A stretch of DNA of 64,000 nt from Bacteroidales bacterium (GCA_016714605.1 JADKDL010000026.1:1-64000), one strand, 5' to 3'. Counted from the first letter of the stretch, positions 9,890 to 19,442 are shown. Notes: a model not told the origin generated them from the letters alone. Numbers and translations are program-made.

Positions 9890-11362
9890 ATGTCTTACAC
9901 CAGTGAAAAAATTATTTTTGAAGGATTAACTTTTGATGATGTTTTATTAATTCCTGCTTTTTCGGAAGTTCTACCAAAAGATGTTGATATTTCTTCACAG
10001 TTTTCGAGAAATATAAGACTTAATTGTCCAATAAGTTCAGCAGCTATGGACACAATTACCAACTCAAATATGGCAATAGCCATGGCTCGCGAGGGAGGTA
10101 TTGGAGTTATACATAAAAACATGACCATAGAACAACAGGCTAAAGAAGTAAAGCGTGTAAAACGTTCTGAAAACGGTATGATTTACGACCCAATAACAAT
10201 TGGAGTTGGAGCAACTACCCGCGATGTGTTAAAGCTCATGAAAGAATTTAGAATAGGAGGAATACCCGTTGTAGATGGAACAAATTCACTTATTGGAATT
10301 GTCACAAACAGAGACTTGCGCTTTGAAACAGACATGAATAAGCCTGTTACAGAAACCATGACAAGCAAAAACCTTATAACAATAAGACAAGATCAAGTTA
10401 CTGGAAATGTAGCAGAAATATTGCAAAAATATAAGGTTGAGAAACTTCCTGTTGTAGATGAAAATTACAAACTTATAGGCTTACTTACCTACAAAGATAT
10501 TTCAAAGACATTAGACAATCCGAATGCTTGCAAAGACAGCAAAGGCAGATTGCGAGTGGCAGCATCAATTGGTGTAGCTGCCGATACTTTTGAAAGACTT
10601 GAAGCTCTGGTAAATGCAGATGTAGATGCTGTAGTTGTAGACACAGCTCACGGACACTCTGTATATGTAATAAATACTCTGAGAGAAGCAAAGAAAAGAT
10701 ATCCTGATCTTGATATTATAGCAGGAAATATAGCAACCGGAGAAGCTGCACAAATTCTTATTGAAGCAGGTGCCGATGCCCTTAAAGTAGGTATTGGACC
10801 GGGTTCTATCTGTACAACTAGAGTTGTGGCAGGTGTAGGAGTTCCACAGCTTTCTGCAATTATTGAAGTATCGGCAGTAGCTAAAAAAGCCGGTATTCCA
10901 ATCATTGCCGATGGAGGTATTAGGTACTCGGGAGATATAGCCAAAGCTCTAGCTGCCGGTGCAGATACAATTATGGCAGGTTCACTTTTTGCCGGAGTTG
11001 AAGAATCGCCGGGTGAAACCATAATATTTCAGGGTAGAAAATTTAAAATCTACAGAGGAATGGGTTCTTTGGAAGCAATGCAGCAAGGCTCAAAAGACCG
11101 TTATTTTCAAGATGTTGAAGATGATATAAAGAAACTAGTTCCTGAGGGAATTGTTTCAAGAGTTCCGTTTAAAGGATCTCTTTCCGAAACTATTTATCAA
11201 TTGGTTGGCGGATTGAGAGCTGGTATGGGTTATTGTGGTGCTAAAAACATAGAAACATTGCAAAAAGCAAGATTCGTAAGAATAACCAATGCAGGAATTA
11301 TTGAAAGTCACCCTCATGATGTTACAATTACCAGAGAAGCACCAAATTACAGTAGAGAGTAA
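9890..11362 (+). CDS. guaB: Inosine-5'-monophosphate dehydrogenase
   Basis: NAD-dependent oxidation of IMP to XMP, the committed step to GMP. The 490-residue length is standard. The N-terminus FEGLTFDDVLLIPAFSEVLP is diagnostic. A CBS pair occupies about residues 95-210 (ending in LLTYKDISKTL). The catalytic Cys loop is GPGSICTTRVVAGVGVPQLS, followed by ADGGIRYSGDIAKALAAGAD, MAGSLFAG and the flap KIYRGMGSLEAM. It is the first gene of a same-strand run with three SurA-like chaperones, an order I recall from other Bacteroidota genomes. The frame is undamaged. Confidence 0.97.
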   Translation: MSYTSEKIIFEGLTFDDVLLIPAFSEVLPKDVDISSQFSRNIRLNCPISSAAMDTITNSNMAIAMAREGGIGVIHKNMTIEQQAKEVKRVKRSENGMIYDPITIGVGATTRDVLKLMKEFRIGGIPVVDGTNSLIGIVTNRDLRFETDMNKPVTETMTSKNLITIRQDQVTGNVAEILQKYKVEKLPVVDENYKLIGLLTYKDISKTLDNPNACKDSKGRLRVAASIGVAADTFERLEALVNADVDAVVVDTAHGHSVYVINTLREAKKRYPDLDIIAGNIATGEAAQILIEAGADALKVGIGPGSICTTRVVAGVGVPQLSAIIEVSAVAKKAGIPIIADGGIRYSGDIAKALAAGADTIMAGSLFAGVEESPGETIIFQGRKFKIYRGMGSLEAMQQGSKDRYFQDVEDDIKKLVPEGIVSRVPFKGSLSETIYQLVGGLRAGMGYCGAKNIETLQKARFVRITNAGIIESHPHDVTITREAPNYSRE

Positions 11363-11416
11363 CATTACAATAAATAACAATCAGAGAATAAAAATTTGTG
11401 TAAATTTTAATTATAT

Positions 11417-11466
11417 AAATGTGTTTTTGTTTAATATTTAGTAATACATTATACAAAAACACATTT
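11417..11466 (+). other. Perfect 14-bp inverted repeat after guaB
   Basis: Arms AAATGTGTTTTTGT (11417-11430) and ACAAAAACACATTT (11453-11466) flank a 22-nt AT-rich loop, about 55 nt after the guaB stop and 100 nt before the next start. It could end or attenuate guaB transcription or stabilise an mRNA end; no T-run follows the right arm. The rest of the gap (11363-11566) is very AT-rich with no other recognisable element. Confidence 0.45.
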
Positions 11467-11566
11467 AATTTAGTAAAAGCATATTACTGAAGTAATACAA
11501 ATAATATAATAACACTAAAAAAACTAAAAAAAATAATAGTAATATTAAAAAAATAGTAGAACCCCA

Positions 11567-13510
11567 ATGAAAACAATTTTTATTACTCTTTGCTTATGCC
11601 TGACTTTCATCACACAAGCACAAATTCAAAATGATTCAGTAATTATTAGTATAAACGGAAATCCAGTTCTGTTAAAAGAATTTCTAACCATTAAAAACAA
11701 AAACCAATCAGTTATTGTCAAAGACACTTTAAGCACTAAGGCATATCTAGATTTATTTGTAAATTATAAGCTAAAATTAGTAGAAGCTAAAGCAAAAGGC
11801 ATTGATCAATCTGAGGAGTTTTTAAAAGAATTTGAGAAATACACAAAACATATAGCCGACGAATATATTTTCAGTAATAGTGTAGAAGAGCAGATTTTAA
11901 AAGATGCCTACGAAAGAATGCAATGGGATGTAAAAACAGGACACATTCTTATTTCCGTGCCTCAAAAAGCTACTCCACAAGATTCATCAATGGCTTACGA
12001 CAAAGCTATTGCAGCAAGAAACAGACTACTAAAAGGAGAAGATTTTGTAACAGTTGCAAGAAGCACATCAAACGATCCGGGAGTTGAAAAAAACAATGGA
12101 ATAATAGGCTATATCACTTCCTTGCAAACCCCTCCGTATTATGAAAATGCGGCATACAGCCTCAAACCTGGAGAGGTTTCAATGCCTATAAAATCAAGAG
12201 AAGGTTTCTATATTATAAAACTGTTTGATAAGCGTAAAAGTCATGGCGAGGTGAAAGTAAAACAAGTAATGTGCTTGTTCAACCAAGACAAAAGCAATTA
12301 TGCTAGTTTGAAAGAAACACTAGATTCTGTGTATTTATTAGCGATAAAAGATTCAAACTTTTCTGAAATTTCAAAATCATATTCTGATGAGCCTTCTACA
12401 AAAGAAAACGGAGGCGATGTTCCTTGGTTTAATAACTCTGCACGTTACCCACAAGAATTTAAAGAAATTGCATTTGCTTTGAATGTTGGTGAAATATCTA
12501 AACCTTTTGAAACGACTTGGGGTTGGCATATATTAAAATTAGAAGAAAAAAGACCTCTTCCTAGTTATGATGCCATGAAAACAACAATAACAAAAACTTT
12601 GGAACAAGGCAACAGAAATAAAGATCTGACAAATGCAAAAGTTATTGGCAATCTTAAAAAGAAATTTGCATATAAGGCAGATTATGAGGCGATAAAATTA
12701 TTTTCAACCAAAATAGACACCGTTTCAGGAAATTATAGCATAAAAGACACCCTGAACTTAAATAAAGTACTAGCTACAGCAGGCAAAGAAAAAATTTCAG
12801 AAAAAGAATTCGCTTATTGGCTAATAGATAGTAAAAAAACATACAGAAAGAATTTCGATCTAGCAGTTCATATAATTATGTTGTTTGACGATTTTATTGA
12901 AGCTAAACTTATTTCAATGGAAAGACGCGACTTACTTATTAACAATATCTATTATAAGGAAGAAGTACAAGATTATTTAGACGGAATGCTTGTATTTGAT
13001 ATTACCAGTTCGGAAGTATGGTCAAAGGCTAGCGATGATACTATAGCATTATTAGACTATTACAATAAAAACAAAAATAAATATTATTGGGACGAACGAG
13101 TTAATGTGAATATTTTTATATGCAAAGACACTCTAGTAGCACAGAAAATTAAAAAAGAACTTGTAAAAAAACAAAAGAAAAGTATTTCAGCCGAAGATTT
13201 TGTCGCAAAAGTAAACAGCAAAGATTCAACTACTGTTAAGCTTATCAACAAAATATATGCAAAGGGCGAAAATAAAATTATTGATTCTTTTGAATGGAAA
13301 GAAAATTCAATTAATTGGGAAAATCCACTCACTGCAGTAGAAATTGTTTCATTACTACCACCTACACCAAAAGAATTTAGTCAATGTAAAGGAACTGTAA
13401 TTGCCGATTATCAAAAACAGTTAGAAAATGAATGGATAAATACCCTAAAAGCCAAATATTTAATAGAAATAAACACAAAATTATTGGAGACAATTGATGC
13501 AAAAAACTAA
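11567..13510 (+). CDS. Periplasmic peptidyl-prolyl isomerase with two parvulin domains
   Basis: Predicted secreted folding catalyst (647 residues). A signal peptide (MKTIFITLCLCLTFITQAQ) is followed by an N-terminal helical chaperone region. Two rotamase (PpiC-type) domains lie at about 120-225 (KTGHILISVPQ, GIIGYI, KSREGFYIIKLFDK) and about 228-335 (VKVKQVMCLF, ENGGDVPWF, TTWGWHILKLEEK). The remaining 300 residues form a C-terminal extension typical of the Bacteroidota member. It lies between guaB and a second SurA-like gene and overlaps that gene by 14 nt, so the two are translationally linked. A role in outer-membrane protein or lipoprotein folding is family inference. Confidence 0.87.
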   Translation: MKTIFITLCLCLTFITQAQIQNDSVIISINGNPVLLKEFLTIKNKNQSVIVKDTLSTKAYLDLFVNYKLKLVEAKAKGIDQSEEFLKEFEKYTKHIADEYIFSNSVEEQILKDAYERMQWDVKTGHILISVPQKATPQDSSMAYDKAIAARNRLLKGEDFVTVARSTSNDPGVEKNNGIIGYITSLQTPPYYENAAYSLKPGEVSMPIKSREGFYIIKLFDKRKSHGEVKVKQVMCLFNQDKSNYASLKETLDSVYLLAIKDSNFSEISKSYSDEPSTKENGGDVPWFNNSARYPQEFKEIAFALNVGEISKPFETTWGWHILKLEEKRPLPSYDAMKTTITKTLEQGNRNKDLTNAKVIGNLKKKFAYKADYEAIKLFSTKIDTVSGNYSIKDTLNLNKVLATAGKEKISEKEFAYWLIDSKKTYRKNFDLAVHIIMLFDDFIEAKLISMERRDLLINNIYYKEEVQDYLDGMLVFDITSSEVWSKASDDTIALLDYYNKNKNKYYWDERVNVNIFICKDTLVAQKIKKELVKKQKKSISAEDFVAKVNSKDSTTVKLINKIYAKGENKIIDSFEWKENSINWENPLTAVEIVSLLPPTPKEFSQCKGTVIADYQKQLENEWINTLKAKYLIEINTKLLETIDAKN

Positions 13511-14282
13511 TAGAATAATAATATTTACTCTGCTTATTATTTCACTGTTCAGCTCATGCCAAAACACAAATAATAATAGTAACAGCTCAATTTTAGCAAG
13601 AGTTGATGAAAGTATTTTGTATATAGACGATGTTGCACCTTATTTAAATGGAAGAATAGGTAAAGACAGTGCCGACTTTATAAAAATATACATCGATAAA
13701 TGGATTACGAACAAACTAGTTTATCAAAAGGCATTGTTAAACATAGATGACAATGGAGAAATTGAACAAAAAGTAACCGCATATAGAGAAGCACTCTTTA
13801 TTAATAAGTACGAACAAATACTATCAGAACAAAAAATAAAGACCGAAATACAAGAATCTGAATTACAGATGTATTACAATGAGCACATGACAAGTTTTAT
13901 GTTGCCTGAAGAAATTGTTAAACCAATTTATGTTGAAATTCCTAAGCCGATAGCAAATATTGCTGAAATAAAGATGTGGTTTCGCTCTTCGTCGCAGGAA
14001 GAAATGGATAAGATTAAAGATTACAGCTACAAATTCTCAAATGCATTTTATTTCGACGATAAATGGGTGAAACTATCAAACATTATTGCAGAGACAAAAA
14101 TATCAAAAATCGAGGCTGAACAAGTTTTAAGATACAAAAATGCATTTGTAAAAGAAGATTCTCTAAATTATTACCTCTTCAAAATAAACAAGCACCTTCC
14201 TAAAGACTCTATTGCTCCTTACGATTTTGTTAAAAACGAAATAAAAGCAATTATTATAAATAAAAATAAAAAGAATTGGTAG
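13497..14282 (+). CDS. SurA/PpiC-like lipoprotein (chaperone N-domain)
   Basis: About 261 residues. The ATG at 13497 is preferred over the TTG one codon earlier. The N-terminus (FTLLIISLFSSCQN) has a lipoprotein signal with Cys after Ser-Ser, so it is probably a periplasm-facing lipoprotein. The body resembles the SurA N-terminal helical domain (ESELQMYYNEHMTSFMLPEE), but I see no complete parvulin active domain, so it may be a chaperone without isomerase activity. It overlaps the previous gene by 14 nt and precedes a third member of the group by about 100 nt. Confidence 0.75.
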   Translation: MQKTNRIIIFTLLIISLFSSCQNTNNNSNSSILARVDESILYIDDVAPYLNGRIGKDSADFIKIYIDKWITNKLVYQKALLNIDDNGEIEQKVTAYREALFINKYEQILSEQKIKTEIQESELQMYYNEHMTSFMLPEEIVKPIYVEIPKPIANIAEIKMWFRSSSQEEMDKIKDYSYKFSNAFYFDDKWVKLSNIIAETKISKIEAEQVLRYKNAFVKEDSLNYYLFKINKHLPKDSIAPYDFVKNEIKAIIINKNKKNW

Positions 14283-14388
14283 TTAAAACTAGAAATAAAA
14301 TTTACCAAGACGCGTTAGATAAAAAGAGATTTGAAAGGAAATAAATTCTATTTTCAATAATTTAAAAAAACTAAAAAAACAATTCGTA

Positions 14389-15734
14389 ATGTCATTAAAC
14401 ATCAGAAATAAAAAACTTTATTTTATTATCGTTTGTATTCAATTTATTTTCTTCTTGCAAGCACAAGAGTCTATCATGATAGATAAAATTATTGCCACTG
14501 TTGGAGCTTCTATGATTAAAGAATCAGACATTCAGAATCAATTAAACCAAATGAAACAAGAAGGTTTTGCAACTTCAAAAACATCTAATTGTATCGTATT
14601 AGAGGAGTTGGTATTGCAAAGGATGTTGATAGAACAAGCCGCCATAGATAGTATTGAAGTGAGTGAAGCCGATGTTGATAATGAAATTAAAAGAAGAATT
14701 GATCTCTTGGCTGAGCAAATTGGTTCATTTGAAAAACTAGAAAAATTTTACGATAAATCGATATTAGAAATAAAAACAGAATGGAGAGATATTGTTAAAA
14801 ATCAACTTCTAGCTCAAAGAATGCAGCAATCGCTAATTGCTGATATTATCGTTTCTCCTAACGAAGTCCGTTCGTTCTACGAATCATTTTCTAAAGACAG
14901 CTTACCAATTATAAATGCTGAAATGGAAATGTCTCAAATACAATTTTCTCCGAGAATGACTCCTAAGCAAAAAATTGAATTAAAAGCTAAATTAGAAGAA
15001 ATACGAGAACGTGCAATTAATGGCGAAAGCTTTTCTGCATTATCGGTAATCTATTCTGATGATTTGGCAAGTTCGAAAAAAGGTGGAGATTTGGGTTATG
15101 TTTCTAGAGGTGAACTCGTGCCAGAATTTGCAGCGGCAGCATTTAAATTAAAACCTGGAGAAATTTCTAGAATAGTTGAATCGGAGTACGGTTTACATAT
15201 AATAAAAATGATAGACAGAAAAGGAGAAAAAGTAAATGTACAGCACATACTTCTTAAACCAAAACCGTCTGCTATCGATATGCAAAGTGCTAAAAAAAGA
15301 GCCGATTCGGTTTATACTCTAATGCTAAAAGATACCATACAATTTGGTATTGCAGCCAAATTATATTCTGACGATACAGACACAAAAAACAATGGTGGAG
15401 TTATGGTTAATCCTTATTCAGGAACATCAAAATTCTCTAATAATCAGATAGATCCGATAATTCAATTTGAACTAGAAAAATTATCTATTGGAGGGATTTC
15501 AAAACCATTTTCGGCCACCGACAATATAGGAAATCAGGTCTTTAAAATAGTAAAATTAATATCAAAACTAAATCACACAAAGCTTCTTTATTAGATGATT
15601 ACCAAATTATTAAAGAAATGGCTTTAAATACAAAAAAAGAAAAAGCCATAAATGATTGGATTGAAACTAAAAGAACAGAATTTTACATAAAAATAAGCGA
15701 AGATTATAAACATTGTGAATTATTTGCAAACTAG
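14389..15734 (+). CDS. SurA-like periplasmic chaperone/PPIase (one frameshift near the C-terminus)
   Basis: A signal peptide (FIIVCIQFIFFLQAQ) precedes MIDKIIATVGASMIKESDI, a typical SurA start. The helical N-domain spans about 30-170. Parvulin domain 1 is near 185-285 (SQIQFSPRMTP, KGGDLGYVSRGELVPEF, SEYGLHIIKMID) and domain 2 near 285-390 (VQHILLKPKPS, NNGGVMVNPYSG). The open frame stops at 15594, but the natural C-terminus continues one frame over as KTKSHKASLLDDYQIIKEM and then KAINDWIETKRTEFYIKI, to a TAG at 15732-15734. Adding one A to the A4 run near 15563 rejoins them and gives 448 residues. The gene is therefore probably intact in life. Confidence 0.86.
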
Positions 15735-15753
15735 AAAAAAACTTAATTAAATT

Positions 15754-15784
15754 TTTGTTTTTTGAAATTAAACCTATAAATTTG
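15754..15784 (+). promoter_or_regulatory. Promoter for the CAT tRNA
   Basis: TTTG at 15754-15757 and TAAATTTG at 15777-15784, 19 nt apart, match the Bacteroidota -33/-7 consensus and lie about 45 nt upstream of the tRNA 5' end. Confidence 0.6.
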
Positions 15785-15830
15785 CAGACCTAAAAACTAA
15801 GGCTACAAAGCAGGTTTTCTTAGGTTTTAT

Positions 15831-15903
15831 GGCGAGGTAGCTCAGTTGGTTAGAGCGCATGATTCATAATCATGAGGTCGGGGGATCATCCCCCCTCTCG
15901 CTA
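15831..15903 (+). tRNA. tRNA with CAT anticodon (elongator Met type; Ile2 not excluded)
   Basis: The cloverleaf reads: acceptor GGCGAGG pairing with TCTCGCT, D-stem GCTC/GAGC, anticodon stem CATGA/TCATG around TTCATAA (anticodon 15865-15867), and a T-stem of five G-C pairs. CCA is not encoded. The anticodon stem lacks the three G-C pairs of initiator tRNA, so it is elongator Met or lysidine-type Ile2. The T-loop reads ATCATC, one base short and without the usual TTC; this may be an error in the G/C runs. Confidence 0.88.
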
Positions 15904-15905
15904 CA

Positions 15906-15945
15906 AAAAAGGATATTTGGTTAAAAAACTGAGTATCCTTTTTTC
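15906..15945 (+). terminator. Rho-independent terminator after the tRNA
   Basis: AAAAAAGGATA pairs with TATCCTTTTTT across an 18-nt loop and ends in a T-run directly behind the tRNA. Confidence 0.75.
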
Positions 15946-16114
15946 GTTACTCTCTTTATGAACAAAAGCTTTATAGTTTATTTATTTTTGTTTAACAACT
16001 CAAATTAAAATAAAATTTCGATTTGCAATAATTCCATTCTAATTGCAAAAATTTAAACCAAGTAATTCGACACTCTTATTGAATATCATTTTTAACTATC
16101 ATTTTTTTTTAGCC

Positions 16115-16951
16115 ATGATAAATGAGATATTTCCACACAAAATTAAGATTGAATTATCGAAAAAAGGACAAATAGAAGATCAAGATTATATTTTAATTTT
16201 TAAAGATAATTCTCTGCTATTAAAAAGAGATAAAGAGGGTTGCTTGGATTTTCCACAAAAAAAAGATTTTTCAGATAAAGATTTACCTTCAAAATACACC
16301 TATCTATTCAATATAGACAACACAGCCTGTTTCTATATGTGGAATTTCACGAAACTTGAATCAAATGAATTTTTCTACAAAGACATACAAGAATTTAGAT
16401 ATTTATCGCCTCAACATATTGCTTGGACAGGCATTGTTGCATTTCAACTCATAAAATGGTACCTAGGCAATGTATATTGTGGAACATGTGGATCTGAGAA
16501 CGAAGAAAAAAATGACGAACGCGCACTTGTCTGTAAAAATTGCAAGACAATACAATATCCAAAAATTTCACCAGCAATAATTGTAGCAATTAAAAATGAA
16601 GATAAAATTCTATTAGCCAGAAACAGCAATATCCCAGAAGGAAGGCATTCTATTTTAGCTGGTTATATAGATGTAGGTGAAACAATTGAAGAAACTATAA
16701 TTAGAGAAGTAAAAGAAGAAGTTGGTTTGGAAGTAAAGAATTTGAAATATTATAAAAGTCAGCCATGGCCATTTTCAGGTTCACTCATGATTGGGTTCTT
16801 TGTAGAAGTTTTTGGTGATGCAACAATAAAAATCGATAATAAAGAAATAGAACATGCTGATTGGTATAGCAGAGGAACTTTACCAAATCATTCAGCTTCA
16901 TTGAGCATTGCCGGAGAAATGATAGAACTTTTTGAAAGTGGTGAATGGTGA
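16115..16951 (+). CDS. nudC: NAD(+)/NADH pyrophosphatase NudC
   Basis: Nudix hydrolase that cleaves NADH to NMNH and AMP and can remove NAD caps from RNA. The zinc ribbon has four Cys (YCGTCGSENEE, then VCKNCKTIQYPKISP). The Nudix box is visible in GETIEETIIREVKEEVGLEV. The NudC-specific motif SQPWPFSGSLMIGF follows. The start is the ATG at 16115 (MINEIFPHKIKIEL); the frame is open 24 codons further upstream but only to a TTG. Length is about 278 residues, normal. TGA is its stop codon, which matters for judging the in-frame TGA in rpsP. Confidence 0.93.
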   Translation: MINEIFPHKIKIELSKKGQIEDQDYILIFKDNSLLLKRDKEGCLDFPQKKDFSDKDLPSKYTYLFNIDNTACFYMWNFTKLESNEFFYKDIQEFRYLSPQHIAWTGIVAFQLIKWYLGNVYCGTCGSENEEKNDERALVCKNCKTIQYPKISPAIIVAIKNEDKILLARNSNIPEGRHSILAGYIDVGETIEETIIREVKEEVGLEVKNLKYYKSQPWPFSGSLMIGFFVEVFGDATIKIDNKEIEHADWYSRGTLPNHSASLSIAGEMIELFESGEW

Positions 16952-17066
16952 TTTAGAAAAGTTTAAATAAAAAAACATTAAATCATTAACACTTTGCTAT
17001 GCAATAATTTACTATATAAGAATTGTCTAATTATTGAATATCAATCAATCAAAAAGACTTATTAAG

Positions 17067-18263
17067 CTAATTCGACAGTTTAGTAATAATTATTTTATTA
17101 CTAAAGGGGGTTTTAAAAGAATCAGTTTGTATATAATCTAACATTGAGATTCCGTTATCAGAATTTACAATAATAGGAACGCTAATTCTTCCAATAGAAA
17201 AGTTAAACTTTTTCTCACTAAGCAATATTCCATTGCTATTAAGCACAAAAAGGTAAGAAAAATGGGAGCTATCTTTGTGAGGAATTATAGAACTAGAAAA
17301 TAAAAAATTATCATTTTCTAGTTCAACTACATTACCCGGATATTCAGAATAATTCTGCTTAATTTCATTTATCCACTTTACATTGCCACTTAAATCGGTA
17401 GAAATAATTTTAATATACATATTTCCAGAACTAGAATCTGATTTATTACTGTAATTACTACCATAAAACAATAAATCAGAGCTTTTAGTAAAAATAGCAT
17501 AATTAGGATAAAAATCTGGGTATTTTTTTGTCCATATGGTATCTCCAAATAAATCAATTTTTAGAAGCCAAAGCAAACTAGAATGACTATGAGCTTCATA
17601 AAGAGAAGCTGTTAGATAATAATTCGCATCATTTGATTGCATCAAAGTAAAAGGCGAACACATATTGTCGGTTCGGAAATATCTTTCGGAAATCTTTTTC
17701 CCATCTAAAGAAAATCTATAAAACACTAAGCCACTACAATTCTTTTTAATATCAGAAATTACTAATATTTCATTATTGCTTCCAATTGTAATTATACTTT
17801 TACTACATGGAGGCATTCCACTAGCAATTTCATTAATCCATAAAAGCTTCCATTTCTTATCATACTTGCAGAGATAATCTACAGATGGACCTCCCATTGT
17901 ACTTCTATCAGTAGAGATGGCGAAAAAACATTCGTCATTCTCAATATAGTCCATAATTACAGATTGAAATTTTACCGGAAACTTCTCAACTACTTTTCCT
18001 TGAGAAGACAATCTCAGAAAATGAATACTATGTTTACTGATTGTATCAAATATATTGGAATTAATAAAAAAACATGAAGTAGTATCTATATTAAGTTTGA
18101 AACTACGTATTGAATTTTCTGAACCAAAAGAAATTGTATCTCGACAAATCTCTTTAAGTTTTGATTCTGATTCTAATTTTGCTTCACATCTATCAGTATC
18201 AGTTTTGGGAACACAAGAAAACAAAAATAAGATTAAAACAATAAAAGTTATTAATTTATTCAT
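17067..18263 (-). CDS. Predicted lipoprotein, beta-propeller-like
   Basis: 398 residues with a lipoprotein signal (LITFIVLILFLFSCVPK, lipid-modified Cys after Phe-Ser). The body has recurring strands of the form KWKLLWINEI, LLWLLKIDLFGDTIWTKKY and DLSGNVKWINEI, like the Asp-x-x-Gly-x-x-x-Trp strands of beta-propeller surface proteins in Bacteroidota. No catalytic motif is visible and I do not recognise a named family. It lies downstream of the terminator that follows porP, so it is probably a separate transcription unit. Confidence 0.65.
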   Translation of the reverse strand: MNKLITFIVLILFLFSCVPKTDTDRCEAKLESESKLKEICRDTISFGSENSIRSFKLNIDTTSCFFINSNIFDTISKHSIHFLRLSSQGKVVEKFPVKFQSVIMDYIENDECFFAISTDRSTMGGPSVDYLCKYDKKWKLLWINEIASGMPPCSKSIITIGSNNEILVISDIKKNCSGLVFYRFSLDGKKISERYFRTDNMCSPFTLMQSNDANYYLTASLYEAHSHSSLLWLLKIDLFGDTIWTKKYPDFYPNYAIFTKSSDLLFYGSNYSNKSDSSSGNMYIKIISTDLSGNVKWINEIKQNYSEYPGNVVELENDNFLFSSSIIPHKDSSHFSYLFVLNSNGILLSEKKFNFSIGRISVPIIVNSDNGISMLDYIQTDSFKTPFSNKIIITKLSN

Positions 18264-18283
18264 TATAAATTGACATAAGAGCT

Positions 18284-18317
18284 AAAAAAAAGCTGATAAT
18301 AAATTACCAGCTTTTTT
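18284..18317 (-). terminator. Rho-independent terminator of the adhesin-porP unit
   Basis: Read on the minus strand, AAAAAAGCTG pairs with CAGCTTTTTT across a 12-14-nt AT-rich loop and runs into further T's. It lies 23 nt after the porP/sprF-like stop. Confidence 0.75.
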
Positions 18318-18340
18318 AACACATAAACAAACAAAAACAC

Positions 18341-19267
18341 TTAAAATTTCGCTCTAGAATTTCTTATTTTGTTAAATCTAGCTCCAATCATAATTTCGTG
18401 CGAACCACCTCCTTCATAACGAAGTTTTGAATACGTGATATCGTAAGAATATCCTATATAAATTTGATCTTTATAATTATAACCTAACATAAGAGCTACA
18501 GCATCGCTTGAACGAAATGAAACACCCAACCATGCCATCTTTCTAAATATTGTTCTTACCGTAATCTCAACTTGCAAAGGAGAACGAGTAACGGCACGAA
18601 ACAACATTGAAGGTTCCATATCAAAATCTCTATTAAGGTTAAATTTATAGCCTCCAACCAAAGTAAAGTGCGTTTTAAGTCTGCTAAAGGTAGCATTACC
18701 GGTATAGGCAGTATCTTTCTCAACCTCAATTTTGTTGTTAAATAGTTGATCGGCAGAAAAACCGGCAAATAAACGAGTCGAATACAAATACAATCCAACA
18801 GTAGCATCGGGTTTAATATACGAATACTTCTTCGCTATAAAAGTTGGGTCTTCATCTTCAAGAAACTCAATTTTTTCAGGGTCAATTTTATACTGAATCA
18901 ATCCAATGTTTAAACCCATACTCAAGTTTAAGTCATTTTTTAAAACAATATTATAACCATAAGCGCCATAAATCCCCATTTTAGAAGTTGGACCTTGACT
19001 ATCGGTATATAAATAACCACCCCATCCCATAGGCTTGGAATTGTGAGGCCCATATACACTCAATGCTGCAGTTATAGGAGCATTATCTATACCTACCCAC
19101 TGATAACGATTGTTTAATCTAATCTGATAGTAGTCATGTGTTCCGGCAATAGCAGGGTTGATGACAAATTCATTAAACATATACTGCGAAAACAATGCAG
19201 ACTGTTGTGCAAATGCACCTGTTTTAATACTAATAATAAGTATTAAAAATAAAATATACTTTTTCAT
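18341..19267 (-). CDS. PorP/SprF-family type IX secretion membrane protein
   Basis: About 308 residues. The start MKKYILFLILIISIKTGAFAQ at 19267 is a clean signal peptide; the frame continues 32 codons upstream without one. The mature start QQSALFSQYMFNEFVINPAIAG is the family hallmark (Q-x(7-9)-Y-x(5-7)-NPA). The body has the expected beta-barrel alternation (WGGYLYTDSQGPTSK, LGVSFRSSDAVALMLGYNY, IGYSYDI) and the C-terminus is GGGSHEIMIGARFN. In Flavobacterium johnsoniae SprF is required for export of the SprB adhesin, and proteins with type B sorting domains tend to be encoded next to SprF-like genes. Here it directly follows a giant SprB-repeat protein with such a domain, so it is probably that protein's export or anchoring partner. 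Confidence 0.92.
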   Translation of the reverse strand: MKKYILFLILIISIKTGAFAQQSALFSQYMFNEFVINPAIAGTHDYYQIRLNNRYQWVGIDNAPITAALSVYGPHNSKPMGWGGYLYTDSQGPTSKMGIYGAYGYNIVLKNDLNLSMGLNIGLIQYKIDPEKIEFLEDEDPTFIAKKYSYIKPDATVGLYLYSTRLFAGFSADQLFNNKIEVEKDTAYTGNATFSRLKTHFTLVGGYKFNLNRDFDMEPSMLFRAVTRSPLQVEITVRTIFRKMAWLGVSFRSSDAVALMLGYNYKDQIYIGYSYDITYSKLRYEGGGSHEIMIGARFNKIRNSRAKF

Positions 19268-19376
19268 CTGAAAAAATTTTACAGTTTTATATAATTTAAT
19301 TAAACACGTATTATGCATTTGAGCATTCGTGTCTGCGTCTATTACAATACATGTTTTTTTCATAGTTTAGTATTTT

Positions 19377-19413
19377 TTGATACATTCGGCATAAAAACAA
19401 CCGAATGTATCAA
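19377..19413 (-). other. Perfect 13-bp hairpin between adhesin and porP
   Basis: TTGATACATTCGG (19377-19389) is repeated inverted at 19401-19413 around an 11-nt loop, inside the 175-nt spacer of the adhesin-porP pair. No U-run follows on the minus-strand RNA, so it is not a standard terminator. mRNA processing or differential expression of the two genes is possible. Confidence 0.55.
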
Positions 19414-19442
19414 TTTAATTACTTAAAAAAATTAATATTCAA

